In this document: piece by piece, positions 1 to 11,110 of the stretch | Layout: each line of letters starts with the position of its first letter | Position numbering within the stretch: the stretch's first letter is position 1 | Source: Camellia lanceoleosa | Taxonomy: Eukaryota; Streptophyta; Magnoliopsida; Ericales; Theaceae | Length of the DNA: 64,000 nucleotides | Reading direction: 5' to 3' | Assembly (NCBI GenBank): GCA_025200525.1 | Contig: CM045763.1 | Location: 60,095,530-60,159,529 of the forward strand | Translations under genes and position numbers: made by a program | The notes under the pieces: generated by a model | The model's database searches: none | What the model saw: the letters and a program-made list of their open reading frames with translations, nothing else | What the model was told of the DNA's origin: nothing

Positions 1-860
1 GCATTCTTCAATCTTCAAAATTACCATCAGGGCATTGTTGTGTAGATGCTGCACCATATCCAGGTCTGCCTCAATAAAAGAAACCATTGGTCCGTCCCTA
101 GTATTCATTTGTCCTAAGCTTCTTTTGTTGGACCTGATACACATGTTGTAGGTGCCTTACTCTTTGGGTCTCCCCCCGTACTTCATTCACAAATAGTACT
201 TAAACTTACAAGAAAGAACTTATTTTCGACCCACGATGGTGCCTTACTTTTATAACCAACAGTGACCTGATTCCTTTAGAAGCCTCACTTCAATGGACTC
301 AAGCTCAATGCTCATCCTAGACTCTCAGCTAGATAGGGATAAACTCTTCACGAGCCTTATCCTTATCTAGATTGAGACCTTTTCCCGCTCTAGGACTCAT
401 GTCCCTTATCCTCTTATCTTGGATTCCGACATCTCCGCAAATAACCTCGGCCTAGTTAAGATCATCTCGGCAAATATGGTTAGGTTACGTGGCACCTCGG
501 CTGATATTTCGACGTCACCTTAACCACGTGCTGTCATTCATAAAATACTTCTCCACACTTGATAATGGTAAAACCTACGCATTCTTCATCATAACAGAGA
601 GTGACCTCAAAAAACTAGACTTGGATAAATCACATAAATCAATAATGTCACTTTATGAATAAAAATCGTTAATGAAATCCTAGAAGGATTATTTATTTAT
701 TTTTACTATTATTTTTAAGTATTGGGTTATATAAAATCGATTTGTTGATTGTTGAGCTTTTTCTTGTTGTTGCGGTTGTTTTCCCATTAAGAGGCTTTCT
801 GTTGGTTTTTAAACTTGTTAGATTATGATTGTGCGGATATAATTTTCTTCATATTATAAA
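1..860. other. Intergenic flank, no gene seen
   Basis: No open frame with recognisable protein similarity is visible. Bases 260-560 are less AT-rich and repeat short words such as CTCGGC, which resemble the flavour of the Tat-like LTRs at 11.6-15.1 kb, so this may be an old LTR remnant. That is only an impression. The remainder is AT-rich. Confidence 0.4.
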
Positions 861-1043
861 GGAAAAATTATTTATAAGTCCTATTAGGAAGACTTATACT
901 ATATATAATCTTATTAAAAAACTTATGTTCCCATAAGTTCTGTGGGAAGTTTGTTGACACATTTACCCTTGATATTAGTTGTTAATATTATAAATAATAG
1001 TAAAACCATATATAGGAAATTGAATGTCATCATAGATCATATC
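861..1043. repeat. Left part of an older inverted-repeat element split by the copia insertion
   Basis: Starting at GGAAAAATTATTTATAAGTC (861), this block partly matches in inverted orientation the far flank near 6.95-6.98 kb. Around 1016-1040 it is the inverted counterpart of the stretch at about 6512-6540 (ATGATCTATGGCAACATTCA-like). The simplest reading is one palindromic DNA element into which the copia element inserted at ATATC (1039-1043). The terminal word resembles the MULE ends at 47.3 kb. I found no clear TSD for this host element. Confidence 0.45.
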
Positions 1044-1354
1044 TGAAAGATAAACACTAGTTTGAGAGAGAGAGAGAGAGAGTGTGTGAATGACTCTGTA
1101 TATTGATGTTATAATCTATACGTGTTTACAAAGGGAAGGAGCTCTCTTTATAGAGAGAAGAGCACCGAAAGTATATATTAAACAATGTAAGCGCACTAAT
1201 GTTAAAGCTAAGGGATGGTAGTGGGAGTTGCCTTTCCAGCTACAAAGCTACAATGTACACTATATTATATGATGGTAGTGGAAGTTGTCTGATGGTAGTG
1301 GGAGTTGTCTTTCCAGCTACAAAGCTATACAATATATTATATGATATATTAACA
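1044..1354 (-). repeat. copia 3' LTR (311 bp)
   Basis: It starts TGAAAGATAA and ends TTAACA as written on +. It matches 6144-6456 with only about eight substitutions plus a length change in the (GA)n tract at 1065-1081. It lies directly next to the polypurine tract, so it is the 3' LTR of a - strand element. Confidence 0.93.
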
Positions 1355-1362
1355 GCCCCCCG
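1355..1362 (-). other. Polypurine tract of the copia element
   Basis: On the - strand this reads CGGGGGGC immediately before the 3' LTR, the expected position of the plus-strand primer of an LTR retrotransposon. Confidence 0.8.
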
Positions 1363-1367
1363 CAAAC

Positions 1368-2217
1368 TCAAGGAGGGTAGGCATCAACCAAGTTGAGTTT
1401 GGAAACAAGATCACGGAAGCGCCCAGGAGGATGAGCCTTGGTGAATATATCAGCAGGTTGATCGGCAGAAACAATAGGGAGAAGATGAACAGTACCACGG
1501 GTAACATGTTGTCGAATGAAATGACAATCAATCTCAATATGCTTGGTGCGATCATGAAACACATCATTGTGAGTAATCTAAATGGCACTCTGATTGTCAC
1601 AATAAAGATCTGTAGCACCAGAAAAGGAAACACCCATATCAGTGAGGAGCCAGCAAAGCCAGAGAAGTTCTTGAGTAGTATCAGCAAGAGCACGGTATTC
1701 AGCTTCGGTGCTAGAACGGGCAGTAAGGGATTGTTTCTTGCTACGCCAAGTAAGAAGAGAATCCCCTAAGAAGAAACAGAATCCCGTAGTGGAGCGTCGA
1801 TCCGTAGGATCCCCAACCCAATCAGCATCAAAAAAGGCACGCAGTTCAAGAGAGGAGGAAGCAGAGTAGTGAAGGCCATGGAACAGAGTGCCTTTGAGAT
1901 ATCGAAGTATATGGAGGAAAGCAGTATAGTGGGGAGTGCGAGGAGCTGACATGTACTGACTAACAATGTGAACAGCATATGCAATGTCAGGACGAGTCAC
2001 TGTGAGATAGACAAGACTACCAACGAGCTGGCGATAAAGAGTAGCATCATTGAGGAGATCCCCATCAGGAGGAGTGAGACGAATCTGAGGATCAACTGGA
2101 GTAGAGATAGTTTTGCAATCGGTAAGACCAGCACGAGCCAGAAGATCTTATGCATATTTGGCTTGAGATAAATAAGAACCAATAGAATCATGAGAGACTT
2201 CAAGGCCCAAAAAATAG
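1368..2217 (-). pseudogene. copia RNase H region, broken
   Basis: This is the C-terminal part of the pol polyprotein. The - strand frame contains the copia landmarks RPDIAYAV, the RNase H start FFDADWVGDPTDRRSTTG, SSTEAEYRAL, CDNQSAI, TKHIEIDCHF and ADIFTKA. RNase H would remove the RNA template during reverse transcription. A TAG at 1578-1580 falls directly after the NQSAI motif, a TAA at 2148-2150 interrupts the link to the RT domain, and a frameshift lies near 2214-2222. The final stop is at 1368-1370, just before the polypurine tract. Not functional as it stands. Confidence 0.9.
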
Positions 2218-3206
2218 TTAAAAAGTACCAAGGTCCTTCATCTCAAACTGACGGTGGAGAAAACATTTGATGTGGAGAATACCAGCTGCATCATTACCAG
2301 TGATAATCATATCATCCACATACAGAAGGAGAAGAGTGGTACCATGAGGAGTAGTCCGTATAAAAAGAGCAGAGTCATAGGAGCTAGAGGTGAATCCAAA
2401 GTCATGAATGGTAGAACTGAATTTTGCAAACCAAGCGCAGGGCACTTGCTTGAGGCCATAGAGGGCACGCTGTAGTTTGCAAACCTTATGAGGTGGAAAA
2501 ATGGACCCAGGTGGAGGTTGCATGTAGACCTCCTCAAGAAGATTACCATTGAGGAAAGCATTTTTGACATCCATCTGAAAGAGCTCCCAGTGACGAAAGC
2601 AAAGAAGAATAAAGAAGTAATAGAGGTAAGCCGAGCAACAGGGGAGAATGTTTCCTCATAATCAATCCCATATTCCTGGTTGAAACCCTTGGCAACAAGA
2701 CGAGCTTTGTAGCGTTCAATAGAGCCATCAAAATGAGTCTTGATTTTGTAAACCCATTTGCAACCAATCGCAGTTTTTCCAGGAGGAAGATCAACAAGAT
2801 CCCAAGTATGAGTTTTGTCCAAAGCTTGGAGTTCAGTAGTCATAGCTTGCTGCCAAAGAGGATTAGTACAAGCCTTATGATAGGAGGTAGGTTCATAAGT
2901 AGAAAAGGCAGCAGATCCAACAATATAATCACGAAGATGGATAGGAGGTTGAGTTACCCGGTGTGGTCGACCCATAGGAGGATCGGTGGGAGGAAGAACT
3001 GGTAGAGAAGGAGATGGTGTAATGAGAGGTGGACCTTCAGAGAGAGCAGTCTGGTCGGGAGTAGGAGTGAGCACGGGCGTCTCAATGAAGGAGCAACCTG
3101 TATCAAAATCATTAGAGAAGAGATCTATGGAAGGATTAGTAAATAATACATTAGTGGAAAGTGCAGGTAAGTGAAAGGAGGAGAAAGACGAAAACATTTT
3201 GTGCTC
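2218..3206 (-). pseudogene. copia reverse transcriptase region, broken
   Basis: The - strand carries the conserved copia RT entry motifs (CKWVYKIK, ARLVAKGFNQ, FSPVARLTS), then after a change of frame MDVKNAFLNG, ALYGLKQ and the catalytic YVDD box at 2311-2322. The frame shifts between about 2625 and 2580, and again near 2214-2222 after MKDLG. The N-terminal part (from about 3197 to 2950) is the usual Ser/Pro-rich linker between integrase and RT. The catalytic residues survive, but the reading frame does not. Confidence 0.92.
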
Positions 3207-4085
3207 CTAGAAAACGACATGGCGGGAGATACGAAGACGTTTAGAGAGAGGGTCCCAACAGCGAAAGCCTTTATGTTCAATTCCATACCCAAGAAAGCAA
3301 CAAAGACAAGAACGAGGTTCAAGCTTGGTGTGTTCATGAGATTGAAGGAGAACAAAGCAGGCAGAGCCAAAAACCCAAAGATTAGTATATGGAGGGGGAG
3401 TGCCATGCAGACGTTCAAAGGGAGTTTGATTATGAATGACAGGGGTAGGAGCACAATTGATAGTGTAGACAACAAGGAGGGCGCTTCCCCAAAAGTTTTC
3501 GTAAGCGGGAAGAAGAAGGAGAGCGCGAGTAGTGTCAAGAATATGCCTATGTTTCCGTTCAGCACGACCATTTTGCTGGGACGTGCCAGCACAAGAACGA
3601 TGAGGCAGGGTACCATGATTCTGAAGAAAAGAAAGGAAATCTGAATCCCGATATTCCATAGCATTGTCAAAGCGAAAAATTTTGATAGTTTTGGAAAATT
3701 GGGTGTGGATCATTTGGGCAAATTTATAATAAAGGGTTTTGAGTTCAGATCGAGTTTTCATGAGAAAAATCCAAGTAAACCGTGAAAAATCATCAATAAA
3801 AACAACAAAATAACGAGATCCCCCCATAGTAGTAATAGGGGAGGGGCCCCAAATATCCGAATATATAAGATCAAAAGGTGCAGAGGAAACAGAAGTACTT
3901 TTATTAAATGATAAAGCAGGTTGTTTGGCAAGTTGACAGGGTATACAATCGAAAGTGTCCGGAAGTACATGACCCAAATGTCCACTAGAAACCAAAGACT
4001 TTAAGCGATTAACAGAAATATGCCCTAAGCGACAATGCCAAAGATGAAAATGAGATAATGAGGAAGCAGATGTAGGAGCAGCGAT
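3207..4085 (-). pseudogene. copia integrase region
   Basis: An open frame follows the stop at 4086. It starts with the HHCC zinc-binding region (WHCRLGH ... CIPCQLAK) and continues with the DDE core: YSDIWGP, FRFDNAMEY and NGRAERKHRH, followed by the typical GSACF and CFLGY motifs. Integrase inserts the cDNA into the genome. The first HHCC residues lie upstream of the first methionine, so this was part of a polyprotein and not a separate gene. It ends at a TAG (3207-3209) that falls in frame with the continuation toward RT. Confidence 0.92.
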
Positions 4086-5570
4086 CTAAGGAGAGTCAGG
4101 AACATGAAGGTGGATGAGCTCATAAAACCGTCCGTGCTTACGGCCGATCCCAATAGTCTGCCCCGTCTGAAGGTCCTGCACCAAACAATGAGTAGCGGAA
4201 AATGTGAAAGTTAGACCAAGTTCACATAATTGACCAATAGAAATAAGGTTTAAATTGAGAGCAGGGATATGATAAACTTGAGGTAAAGATAAAGAAGATG
4301 TGGAGACAGTACCAACGTGACGAATAGTCATGAGAGAACCATCAGTAGTTTGAATGGAGGGAATATGAGAAGATGAAGAGATAGAAGAAAATATAGTAGA
4401 ACTGGAGGTCATATGATTACAACAGGCAGAGTCAAAATACCAAGAAGAGTTACCTGGAGTCACAGACAAAGCAGTAGGAGGAGGTGTACCGGAAGGGGAG
4501 AGAAGGCGTTTGAACATGGCCTCGACATCCGTTAGAGAAAAGAGAGGGGTAGATGGAGCAGGAGACTCAGAAAAACCCTCAGAGGCAGCAGCAGCAGTGT
4601 GATGAGACTGATTCCCAGAATGAGACTGATTCTCGGAACGATGAAAGCTCCCCCGGGAAGAACCACCCCGAGAAGAGTGGCTGTTGGAAGATGAACGGGA
4701 TGGATGGCGAAAACAATCCTGTTGTAGATGACCAAGACTAAGTTTGTTGCAGTGTTGGCAGGTTCTAACAGGGCAATTGATCAGGAGATGTGTTGAAGGG
4801 AGGCCCCGATTCTGACAATAGAGGCAGTCAGTGGTCCGCTGGGTAAAGGATGGCCGGTACGGAGGTGTGGCAAGAACAGAGTCCACATGATGAGTTTGGA
4901 GAGTACCAAGACGAGTCTTCTCTGAGAGCAGCTCAGAAATAACTTGTTCCAACGTGGGCAAAGGATGGCGATGAAAAAGAGAGGCACGTATTGGCTCAAA
5001 AGATGAAGTGAGAGCCATGAGAAAATGCACCAACCTTTGCTGATTACGATGGGCAGTAAATAAGACAGCATCTTCTCGGTGAGGCCAAGTCGGCTCGGAA
5101 AGGGCAAGCTGGTCCCAAATGGAGGACATTTGAGAAAGGAAGTCATTGATGGACTGATTAGATTCTTGGCGCATCCGATGAAGTTGGCGCTAAAGCTGAT
5201 ATTGATGAGCAAGATCAGTAGTCTGGTATCTTTCTTTCAAAAAATCCCAGATGTCCTTTGCAGGAGTAATGACAGAGTCAAACTGAAAGCGACCAAACTT
5301 AAGACTGATGGAGATAACAGAGGTATTCCGAAACCAGGTAATGATTTGGTAATTTTTACTGTCCCATTCCTCATGTCGGTCTTCATATGTTGCAGTAGTA
5401 GTGGAAACAGTGGTTTCAGCAGTGTCTTTCACTGGATGGGTTACAGCCCCGGTGATAATTCGCCAGAGCTTCTTTCCTTTGAGGAAGGAAGACATGGCTT
5501 GGGCCCACAGAACATAGTTGGAACCATTCAAAATAACGGAAATGGGATGGGAGGCATCATGACGATCCAT
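4086..5570 (-). pseudogene. copia gag and protease region, broken
   Basis: The frame starts with ATG at 5570 and encodes the gag core (SVILNGSNYVLWAQAM, WDFLKERYQTTD). A TAG at 5190-5192 breaks it, and the same frame then continues (RQESNQSINDFLSQ) through a cysteine/histidine knuckle (CQHCN...GHLQQDC) to the aspartic protease motif WYFDSACCNHMT. A second TAG at 4086-4088 precedes integrase in the same frame. Gag forms the virus-like particle and protease matures the polyprotein. The protease motif has DSA where DSG or DTG is more usual; copia elements with DSA exist, so this alone does not prove loss. Confidence 0.92.
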
Positions 5571-6130
5571 AATAAATAGGGAAAAATAAATATGAGCAGA
5601 CCTGTAGGAGCAAAATTAGGTAAAACAGAGTGTACCAATGAGTCCGGAAGGTCGAAAATAGCTAGGAAAGGTCCCTTGTGTAAAGATGATATCAGCAGCG
5701 GCGCACATTAGCAGAGTGCAGTGAAGTGCACGTTAGCAGAAGAGGCGCGGCGCGCGATAGCGGAATAGCGCAGGGGCGGCGCACAGGAGCAGTTTTGGCG
5801 TACGTGGGTGCACGATAGTGAAGTGGCGCACGGGAGGTGTACCGTAGCAAGCGCGGCGCACGCAGGAAGCAGGGTTGACGTCAGACGCAGAGGAGTGGGC
5901 GCGTGGGAGCGCGTGACGAACTTGAGTAGCAACTGATGGCGCGTGAAGGCGCGCGTGAGTGTGGTGGTGACGCGCCAAGGACAAGGGCGGCGCGTGTGGG
6001 CGCGTGAGAGCGTTTCTTAGGACGGGCGTGGTGCCGTTGGAATCGTGAGGAGATTCCGAGTAGTTTGGTGGAGTGCCACTGTGTACGGGACTAAACACCA
6101 AAAACAAAGATTGCCATAAATGTATAACTG
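5571..6130 (-). other. Untranslated leader of the copia element, GC- and CpG-rich
   Basis: This lies between the PBS and the gag start. Bases 5695-6030 are strikingly rich in GCGC and CGCAC words compared with the surrounding AT-rich DNA. Open frames here are low-complexity products of that composition and match nothing I know. Confidence 0.7.
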
Positions 6131-6143
6131 GGCTCTAATACCA
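6131..6143 (-). other. Primer binding site of the copia element
   Basis: On the - strand it reads TGGTATTAGAGCC, starting directly after the 5' LTR. It differs at one base from the common plant copia PBS complementary to initiator tRNA-Met. Confidence 0.88.
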
Positions 6144-6456
6144 TGAAAGATAAACACTAGAAAGAGAGAGAGAGAGAGAGAGAGAGAGTGAATGACTCTG
6201 TATATTGATGTTATAATCTGTACATGTTTACAAAGGGAAGGAGCTCTCTTTATAGAGAGAAGAGCACCGAAAGTATATATTAAACAATGTAAGCGCACTA
6301 ATGTTAAAGCTGAGGGATGGTAGTGGGAGTTGCCTTTCCAGCTACAAAGCTATAATGTACACTATATTATATGATGGTAGTGGGAGTTGTCTGATGATAG
6401 TGGGAGTTGTCTTTCCAGCTACAAAGCTATACAATATATTATATGATATATTAACA
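6144..6456 (-). repeat. copia 5' LTR (313 bp)
   Basis: This is the partner of 1044-1354, with a longer (GA)n tract at 6161-6188. It adjoins the PBS, so transcription of the element would start here and run toward lower coordinates. Confidence 0.93.
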
Positions 6457-6461
6457 ATATC

Positions 6462-6990
6462 TATATAAACGTAACGTAACGTGACACGTACATAAACGTA
6501 ACGTGACACCCATGATCTATGGCAACATTCAATTTCCTATGTTTACATAAACGTAACGTAACGGGACACCTACATAAACGTAACGTGACACCAATGATCT
6601 ATGGCAACATTCAATTTATATGAAACGTAACGTGACACCAACATAAACCAGCAACATTTTCACATTCAATTTAAAAAAATAAAAATTCATTAAGTTTGCA
6701 AAACGTAACGTTACACGTTACGTTACGTTTATGTAGGTGTCACGTTACGTATAGATGTTACGTTACGTTTATATAGGTGTCACGTTACGTTACATTACAT
6801 TTATTTAGGTATCACGTTACGTTACGTTTATGTAAATGTCATGCCACGTTACATTTATGTAGGATCTTGTAGAATACATTTCTATTTAAATAAGACTTGA
6901 GACTTTATAGGAAATTACACAAGATTTAACTTAACATAAGTGTCAAAAGATAACTTATAAATAAGTCTCCCTATCATAAATAATTCTTTT
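6462..6990. repeat. Right part of the inverted-repeat host element, CGTAACG-rich
   Basis: Several degenerate copies of AAACGTAACGTGACACC are found at 6465-6650. The inverted form GGTGTCACGTTACGTT occurs repeatedly at 6705-6860, so the block can fold back on itself. It continues the element interrupted at 1043 by the copia insertion. Confidence 0.6.
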
Positions 6991-7515
6991 ACCAAGTAAC
7001 ACCGCAAAAAACAAATTCTTCGAATAGATTTTAAATAATAAAAAAAATCAAAATATATGTGATACTGTTTATGCAACGCTATGGACAAATGGAAATCACA
7101 AAACAAGTGGACATTATCACTCAACTACCTAATAACATTGTTCCACTTATAAAATTGTCCATTACATCACTAATAAAGAACATGAGAATAATAACACAAG
7201 CTATTTTAGATGGGGGCATTTATTTATAAATTTTTCTTTACTTACTTATACTTTATTTAATTTAAATTATTTTTTTATATTCAATAAGTTTTATGAGTGA
7301 TATAGTTATTAAAATATTCATAATAATAATAGGATGAAGAGCGTATTAATATTCACATTGACAGTGTAAATATTTCATAATGTGAGCTTTCATATTGTCA
7401 AATTTATTTAATATAAATATTCCCATCAACAAGTTTCTAAGGGTTCAAAAAATATTTGTAAAGGTGAAATTGTCCAAAAATACCTTAAATATGCTAATTA
7501 AGATTTGATGGATCA
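6991..7515. other. AT-rich intergenic DNA, nothing recognised
   Basis: No coding signal, structured RNA or clear repeat boundary was seen. Confidence 0.5.
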
Positions 7516-7954
7516 AATGTCTAAAATAATTGGGATACAAGTAGGGTTACAAATGAACGAAACCATTCGTGAACAGGTTCGAGTTCGGCTGTTAAATTTT
7601 TTTTTTGCGTTCAAGTCTCGTTAAATTTTTAATAAACAAACCCAAACATTCTAAAACTCAACTCATAAGCTCGGCTCGTTTAATATTTATTATTTATATA
7701 TTAAATAATGTAAAATATATATATATATATAAAATAATGTCCAAAATAATTGGGATACAAGTAGGGTTACAAATGAACGGAGCCGTTTGTGAACAGGTTC
7801 GAGTTCGGCTGTTAAATTTTTTTTTGCGTTCAAGTCTCGTTAAATTTTTAATAAACAAACCCAAACATTCTAAAACTCGACTCATAAGCTCGGCTCATTT
7901 AATATTTATTATTTATATATTAAATAATGTAAAATATATATATATATAAAATAA
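7516..7954. repeat. Tandem duplication, two 220-bp units
   Basis: 7516-7735 and 7736-7954 are nearly identical, including the AT microsatellite at each unit's end. Each unit holds about 26 bp of flank followed by the left end of the hAT-like element. Confidence 0.9.
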
Positions 7955-8321
7955 GATAAATATATTATTTATATATTTTTTAAAAAAAATATAGATAGTA
8001 CATTTATATAATAATGGTAGTAGATATTATTATTTTGATAAAATATTAACTTTTTTTTAATATGTTTATATATATTGTATATATAAATATACAATTAAAA
8101 TTTTAATTATAACTTTAGTCTCATACGCAAGTATGAATTTATAAATTTTGTAGCTTATTAAGGTTTGTGAATAGGTTCGAACTTGAGTCAAGTCCAAACC
8201 AACTTGACCCAAACTTGGTTCGTTAAATTTTTATTGAGCCCGAGTTTAAATTTGTTATAATCTTAATAAATAAGTTCAAATATACTAAAACTCAGCTCAA
8301 CTCGATTCATTTACAACCCTA
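7542..8321. mobile_element. hAT-like non-autonomous element
   Basis: The left end TAGGGTTACAAATGAACG (7542, repeated at 7762) and the right end, read inverted as TAGGGTTGTAAATGAATCG (ending 8321), form terminal inverted repeats. The flanking octamers GATACAAG (7534-7541) and AATACAAA (8322-8329) match at 6 of 8 positions, as expected for an aged 8-bp hAT duplication. Internal GAACAGGTTCGAGTTCGGCT-type words are common in plant dispersed repeats. No transposase frame is present. Confidence 0.65.
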
Positions 8322-8504
8322 AATACAAATACTTAAAAGAGAATTTTCCAATAAATTTCCCCTTTTAAAACTATCCAATAATTATCCTTTAATAATTGGT
8401 TTCATTCAGATATTCTGTTGATCATAACACCTCATTTTTAGTCATACATTAGGAAATCATTCAATTTTGACAAAAAGAGTGCCCAAATAGTTTTGGAAAG
8501 TCAT

Positions 8505-8570
8505 TGAAAAAATTATTTAAATTCTTGCGGATATGATTGAAAAAATTATTTAAATTCTTGCGGATATGAT
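8505..8570. repeat. 33-bp tandem duplication
   Basis: Two adjacent copies (8505-8537, 8538-8570) of a unit ending in TTGCGGATATGAT differ only at the last base. Confidence 0.9.
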
Positions 8571-9643
8571 GCTCTAAAATAAGTCACTATTCTAAAGCAT
8601 GGGCATAATCACTCTGCTTGGTTTCATTTTTCTACAAAACACTTTTCAAAAACAACAATGATTCATCCCACTAAAAACACCACCACTAATAGCACTAATG
8701 CATTAAAAAAGTAAAAAAAAAAAAAAATACAACTCCAAGACCAAAACACCACATCATTACTCGCAGGACCCACTGCCACCTAATTAGTGGGAGCACTAAT
8801 TAGTGCTCCCAAACATTTTTCTTTCAAAAAATTCTACTTTCTTATTTTTCGTATTTTTTTTTTGTTTTTACTGAATTTTTTAATATTTTAAGCAATTTTT
8901 TTTACTTTTTAGACATACCTAACATAAATATACCTAAAACGTAAAGAAATTTGTGAAAAAAACTTTTTAAAAATTCACTAAATACCAAAAATACAACAAA
9001 AAATAAGAGAATTCAGTACATTTTTTTTTGTATTTTATGTATTTATTAATTTTTTAAAATATTTTTTCACAATTTTTTACTTTTTAGATATATCTAAGTG
9101 AGGTGCATCTAAAAAAGTAAAAAAAAAATGTTTAAATTTTAAAAATATTCACTAAAAACAAAAAAATACGAAAATCATAAAATTCAGTTTTCAAAAAACT
9201 TAATCCAAAAAACTCAAACCAATCACACTAATTGTTATATTTTGATATATCCCAAAAAAAAATCTTATATTTTGATAGTTCATCCATACTTGCTCTTTAA
9301 AAAACTTTCACTTTCGATTATATAATACTCTCATATGATTTATTCTCATTCATATTGTTCAACATACATTGCTCATATTCATAAATTAAAGTAACAGTAA
9401 TGCACGAGAGTGAAAAAAATAAAATAATTAATACAACAATCATATTTATTGATAGTGTTTTCAAAAAACATTCTTAGAAACAATCAATTTTTAGGAAAGT
9501 GATTTAAAATTTGGATTCATTAAAAATGAATAGTGATTGTATATTTGAAAATTTTCACCTTTTCTTATATTTATAAAGCTTGAAAATAAATATTGAAGAC
9601 CCAACAACTACTACACTAAACAAGTCTTAATTTTCAATTTATC
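8571..9643. other. AT-rich intergenic DNA with degenerate repeats
   Basis: There is no gene. Around 8830-9190, poly-A/T-rich words recur (AAAAATACAAAAA-like, TTTTTACTTTTTAGA). Similar sequence is found at 15.3-15.8, 39.7-39.9 and 43.5-43.9 kb, which suggests an old dispersed repeat. Confidence 0.5.
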
Positions 9644-10527
9644 TGTAATACCCTGACCCTCATATATGATTTTGGTGTCTTTTCAGTCTTCTAATCTGTG
9701 CTTTTGACTGTTTAGCGGGAATTGCTATGTGAAATTTTGTTGTACTAAATGAAACTTGAAAATATGGAACCCTATCTGTTTAATAAAAGTATTATCTATC
9801 ACAATTAAATCTGAAATTGGAAGCTTTAGAGGCTTAGTTGTCTGAAATTGATTTAAGATTTGAACTTGGCATGATTTTTAAGCCATAATGAGATTTTCTG
9901 TCAAATTTTAATTTGGAATAATTAAACGATTGATTTTTGTTCTTATTCACTTATATATATAAACCTACAGTCCCCTTGATGTTTGACTTAGAGCTCTAAA
10001 CCAAAAACATCTTGAGGGAGAGGGAAGAGAAGAGTTCTTCAAGGCAAGAATTGGGGGACTTTAGGAGGTGGTAGAAAACTTGATTCAAGGTATGTTTAAT
10101 CACTCCTCTTATACTCCTCTCCTTGAATAGAGGAAGAATTCCTCTATAGTACCATGTTAGATGTGTAATTGATTTATATGGCTTATATTGAAGTAACTTG
10201 GAATTGTGTTGGACCATCTATGGAGGTATCTACTACAAATGTTATCTTATTTTCTTCCCCAACTATCAAACTTGAAGCCATCTTTATGGTTATATGGGTG
10301 TGTGTGTGAGTATATGTGTATATGTTGATGTGTGTAGGAAGTCAATCTCATGAATTGAGTTATGTTTTTGAGCTATGGAATTATATTGAGATCATTACAT
10401 GTTGTACCTCTTAATTACATGATTTTTGAGCCATGTTTTAGCAATTAAAAGATTTATTTTGGACCTTGTTAATACCATCAAAAAGTTGGATTTTGTATGA
10501 AATTCGAACAAGATTTTTGCAGAATCG

Positions 10528-10651
10528 CCGCACGTGCGAGAGTCACGGCCGCACGTGCGAGAAAATGGGCAAAATTGAGCTTCGATTCTGCTAAAAAGGC
10601 ACGTGCGGGACCATCTTGCCGCACGTGCGGAAGAGTTTGCCGCACGTGCGG
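10528..10651. repeat. Five CACGTG-centred palindromes inside the solo LTR
   Basis: CACGTG cores are at 10531, 10552, 10600, 10622 and 10643, most embedded in CCGCACGTGCGG. CACGTG is the G-box bound by plant bZIP and bHLH factors. Whether these drive the LTR is inference. Confidence 0.75.
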
Positions 10652-11014
10652 CTCAGGCTGGAAATTTTGAGATGCTCCGATTTGTGTGTTGGACCCTCTA
10701 AAATTGTCAGAATCTGCATTCGATATTATTTTAATGTCTTTTAATTCAGTCGAAGTTAAGCGGGTCAGGGAACGATTTAAGAAAGAAAAGAGAACTAATG
10801 TCAAGTCTTATGTGTATGTAGGACACGCTTCGGAAGGAACAAGTGCTCCGCCTCAACACTGTGAGTAATAATACATTAATGTACAACAATATGTCATTTG
10901 TACCTAATGTTATTAACCTTCCGACTTCCGAAAATGTCACTTGATATGTGAGTGAGTTAGAATTCAATGGGAATGAACACCAAGAAAACTTGTGTATGTA
11001 TGTCTGCAAATTTT

Positions 11015-11110
11015 GGGCCCAAGGCCGTTCTGTTATAATTGGGCCCAAGGCCGTTCTGTTATACTTGGGCCCGAGGCTGTTCCGTCTTGACTGGGCCTAA
11101 GGCCGTTCTG
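11015..11110. repeat. 26-bp tandem repeat, about 3.7 copies
   Basis: Units begin at 11015, 11041, 11067 and 11093 with GGGCCCAAGGCCGTTCTG and variants. The array lies within the solo LTR. Confidence 0.9.

Larger units (their letters stand above)
1044..6456 (-). mobile_element. Ty1/copia LTR retrotransposon, defective
   Basis: The element has near-identical LTRs (1044-1354 and 6144-6456) that begin TG and end CA, a PBS resembling initiator tRNA-Met, a polypurine tract, and the 5-bp target duplication ATATC at 1039-1043 and 6457-6461. The order on the - strand is gag, protease, integrase, reverse transcriptase, RNase H, which is the copia order. The coding region is broken by in-frame stops at 5190, 4086, 3207, 2148 and 1578 and by at least two frameshifts (about 2580-2625 and 2214-2222), so it cannot make its own polyprotein. 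The structure for mobilisation (LTR, PBS, PPT) is intact. Confidence 0.95.

Noticed and set aside
5708..6107. Long open frames (up to 124 codons) on - in the copia leader
   Set aside because: They arise from CpG-rich low-complexity sequence in an untranslated leader, overlap one another in different frames, and show no recognisable protein.
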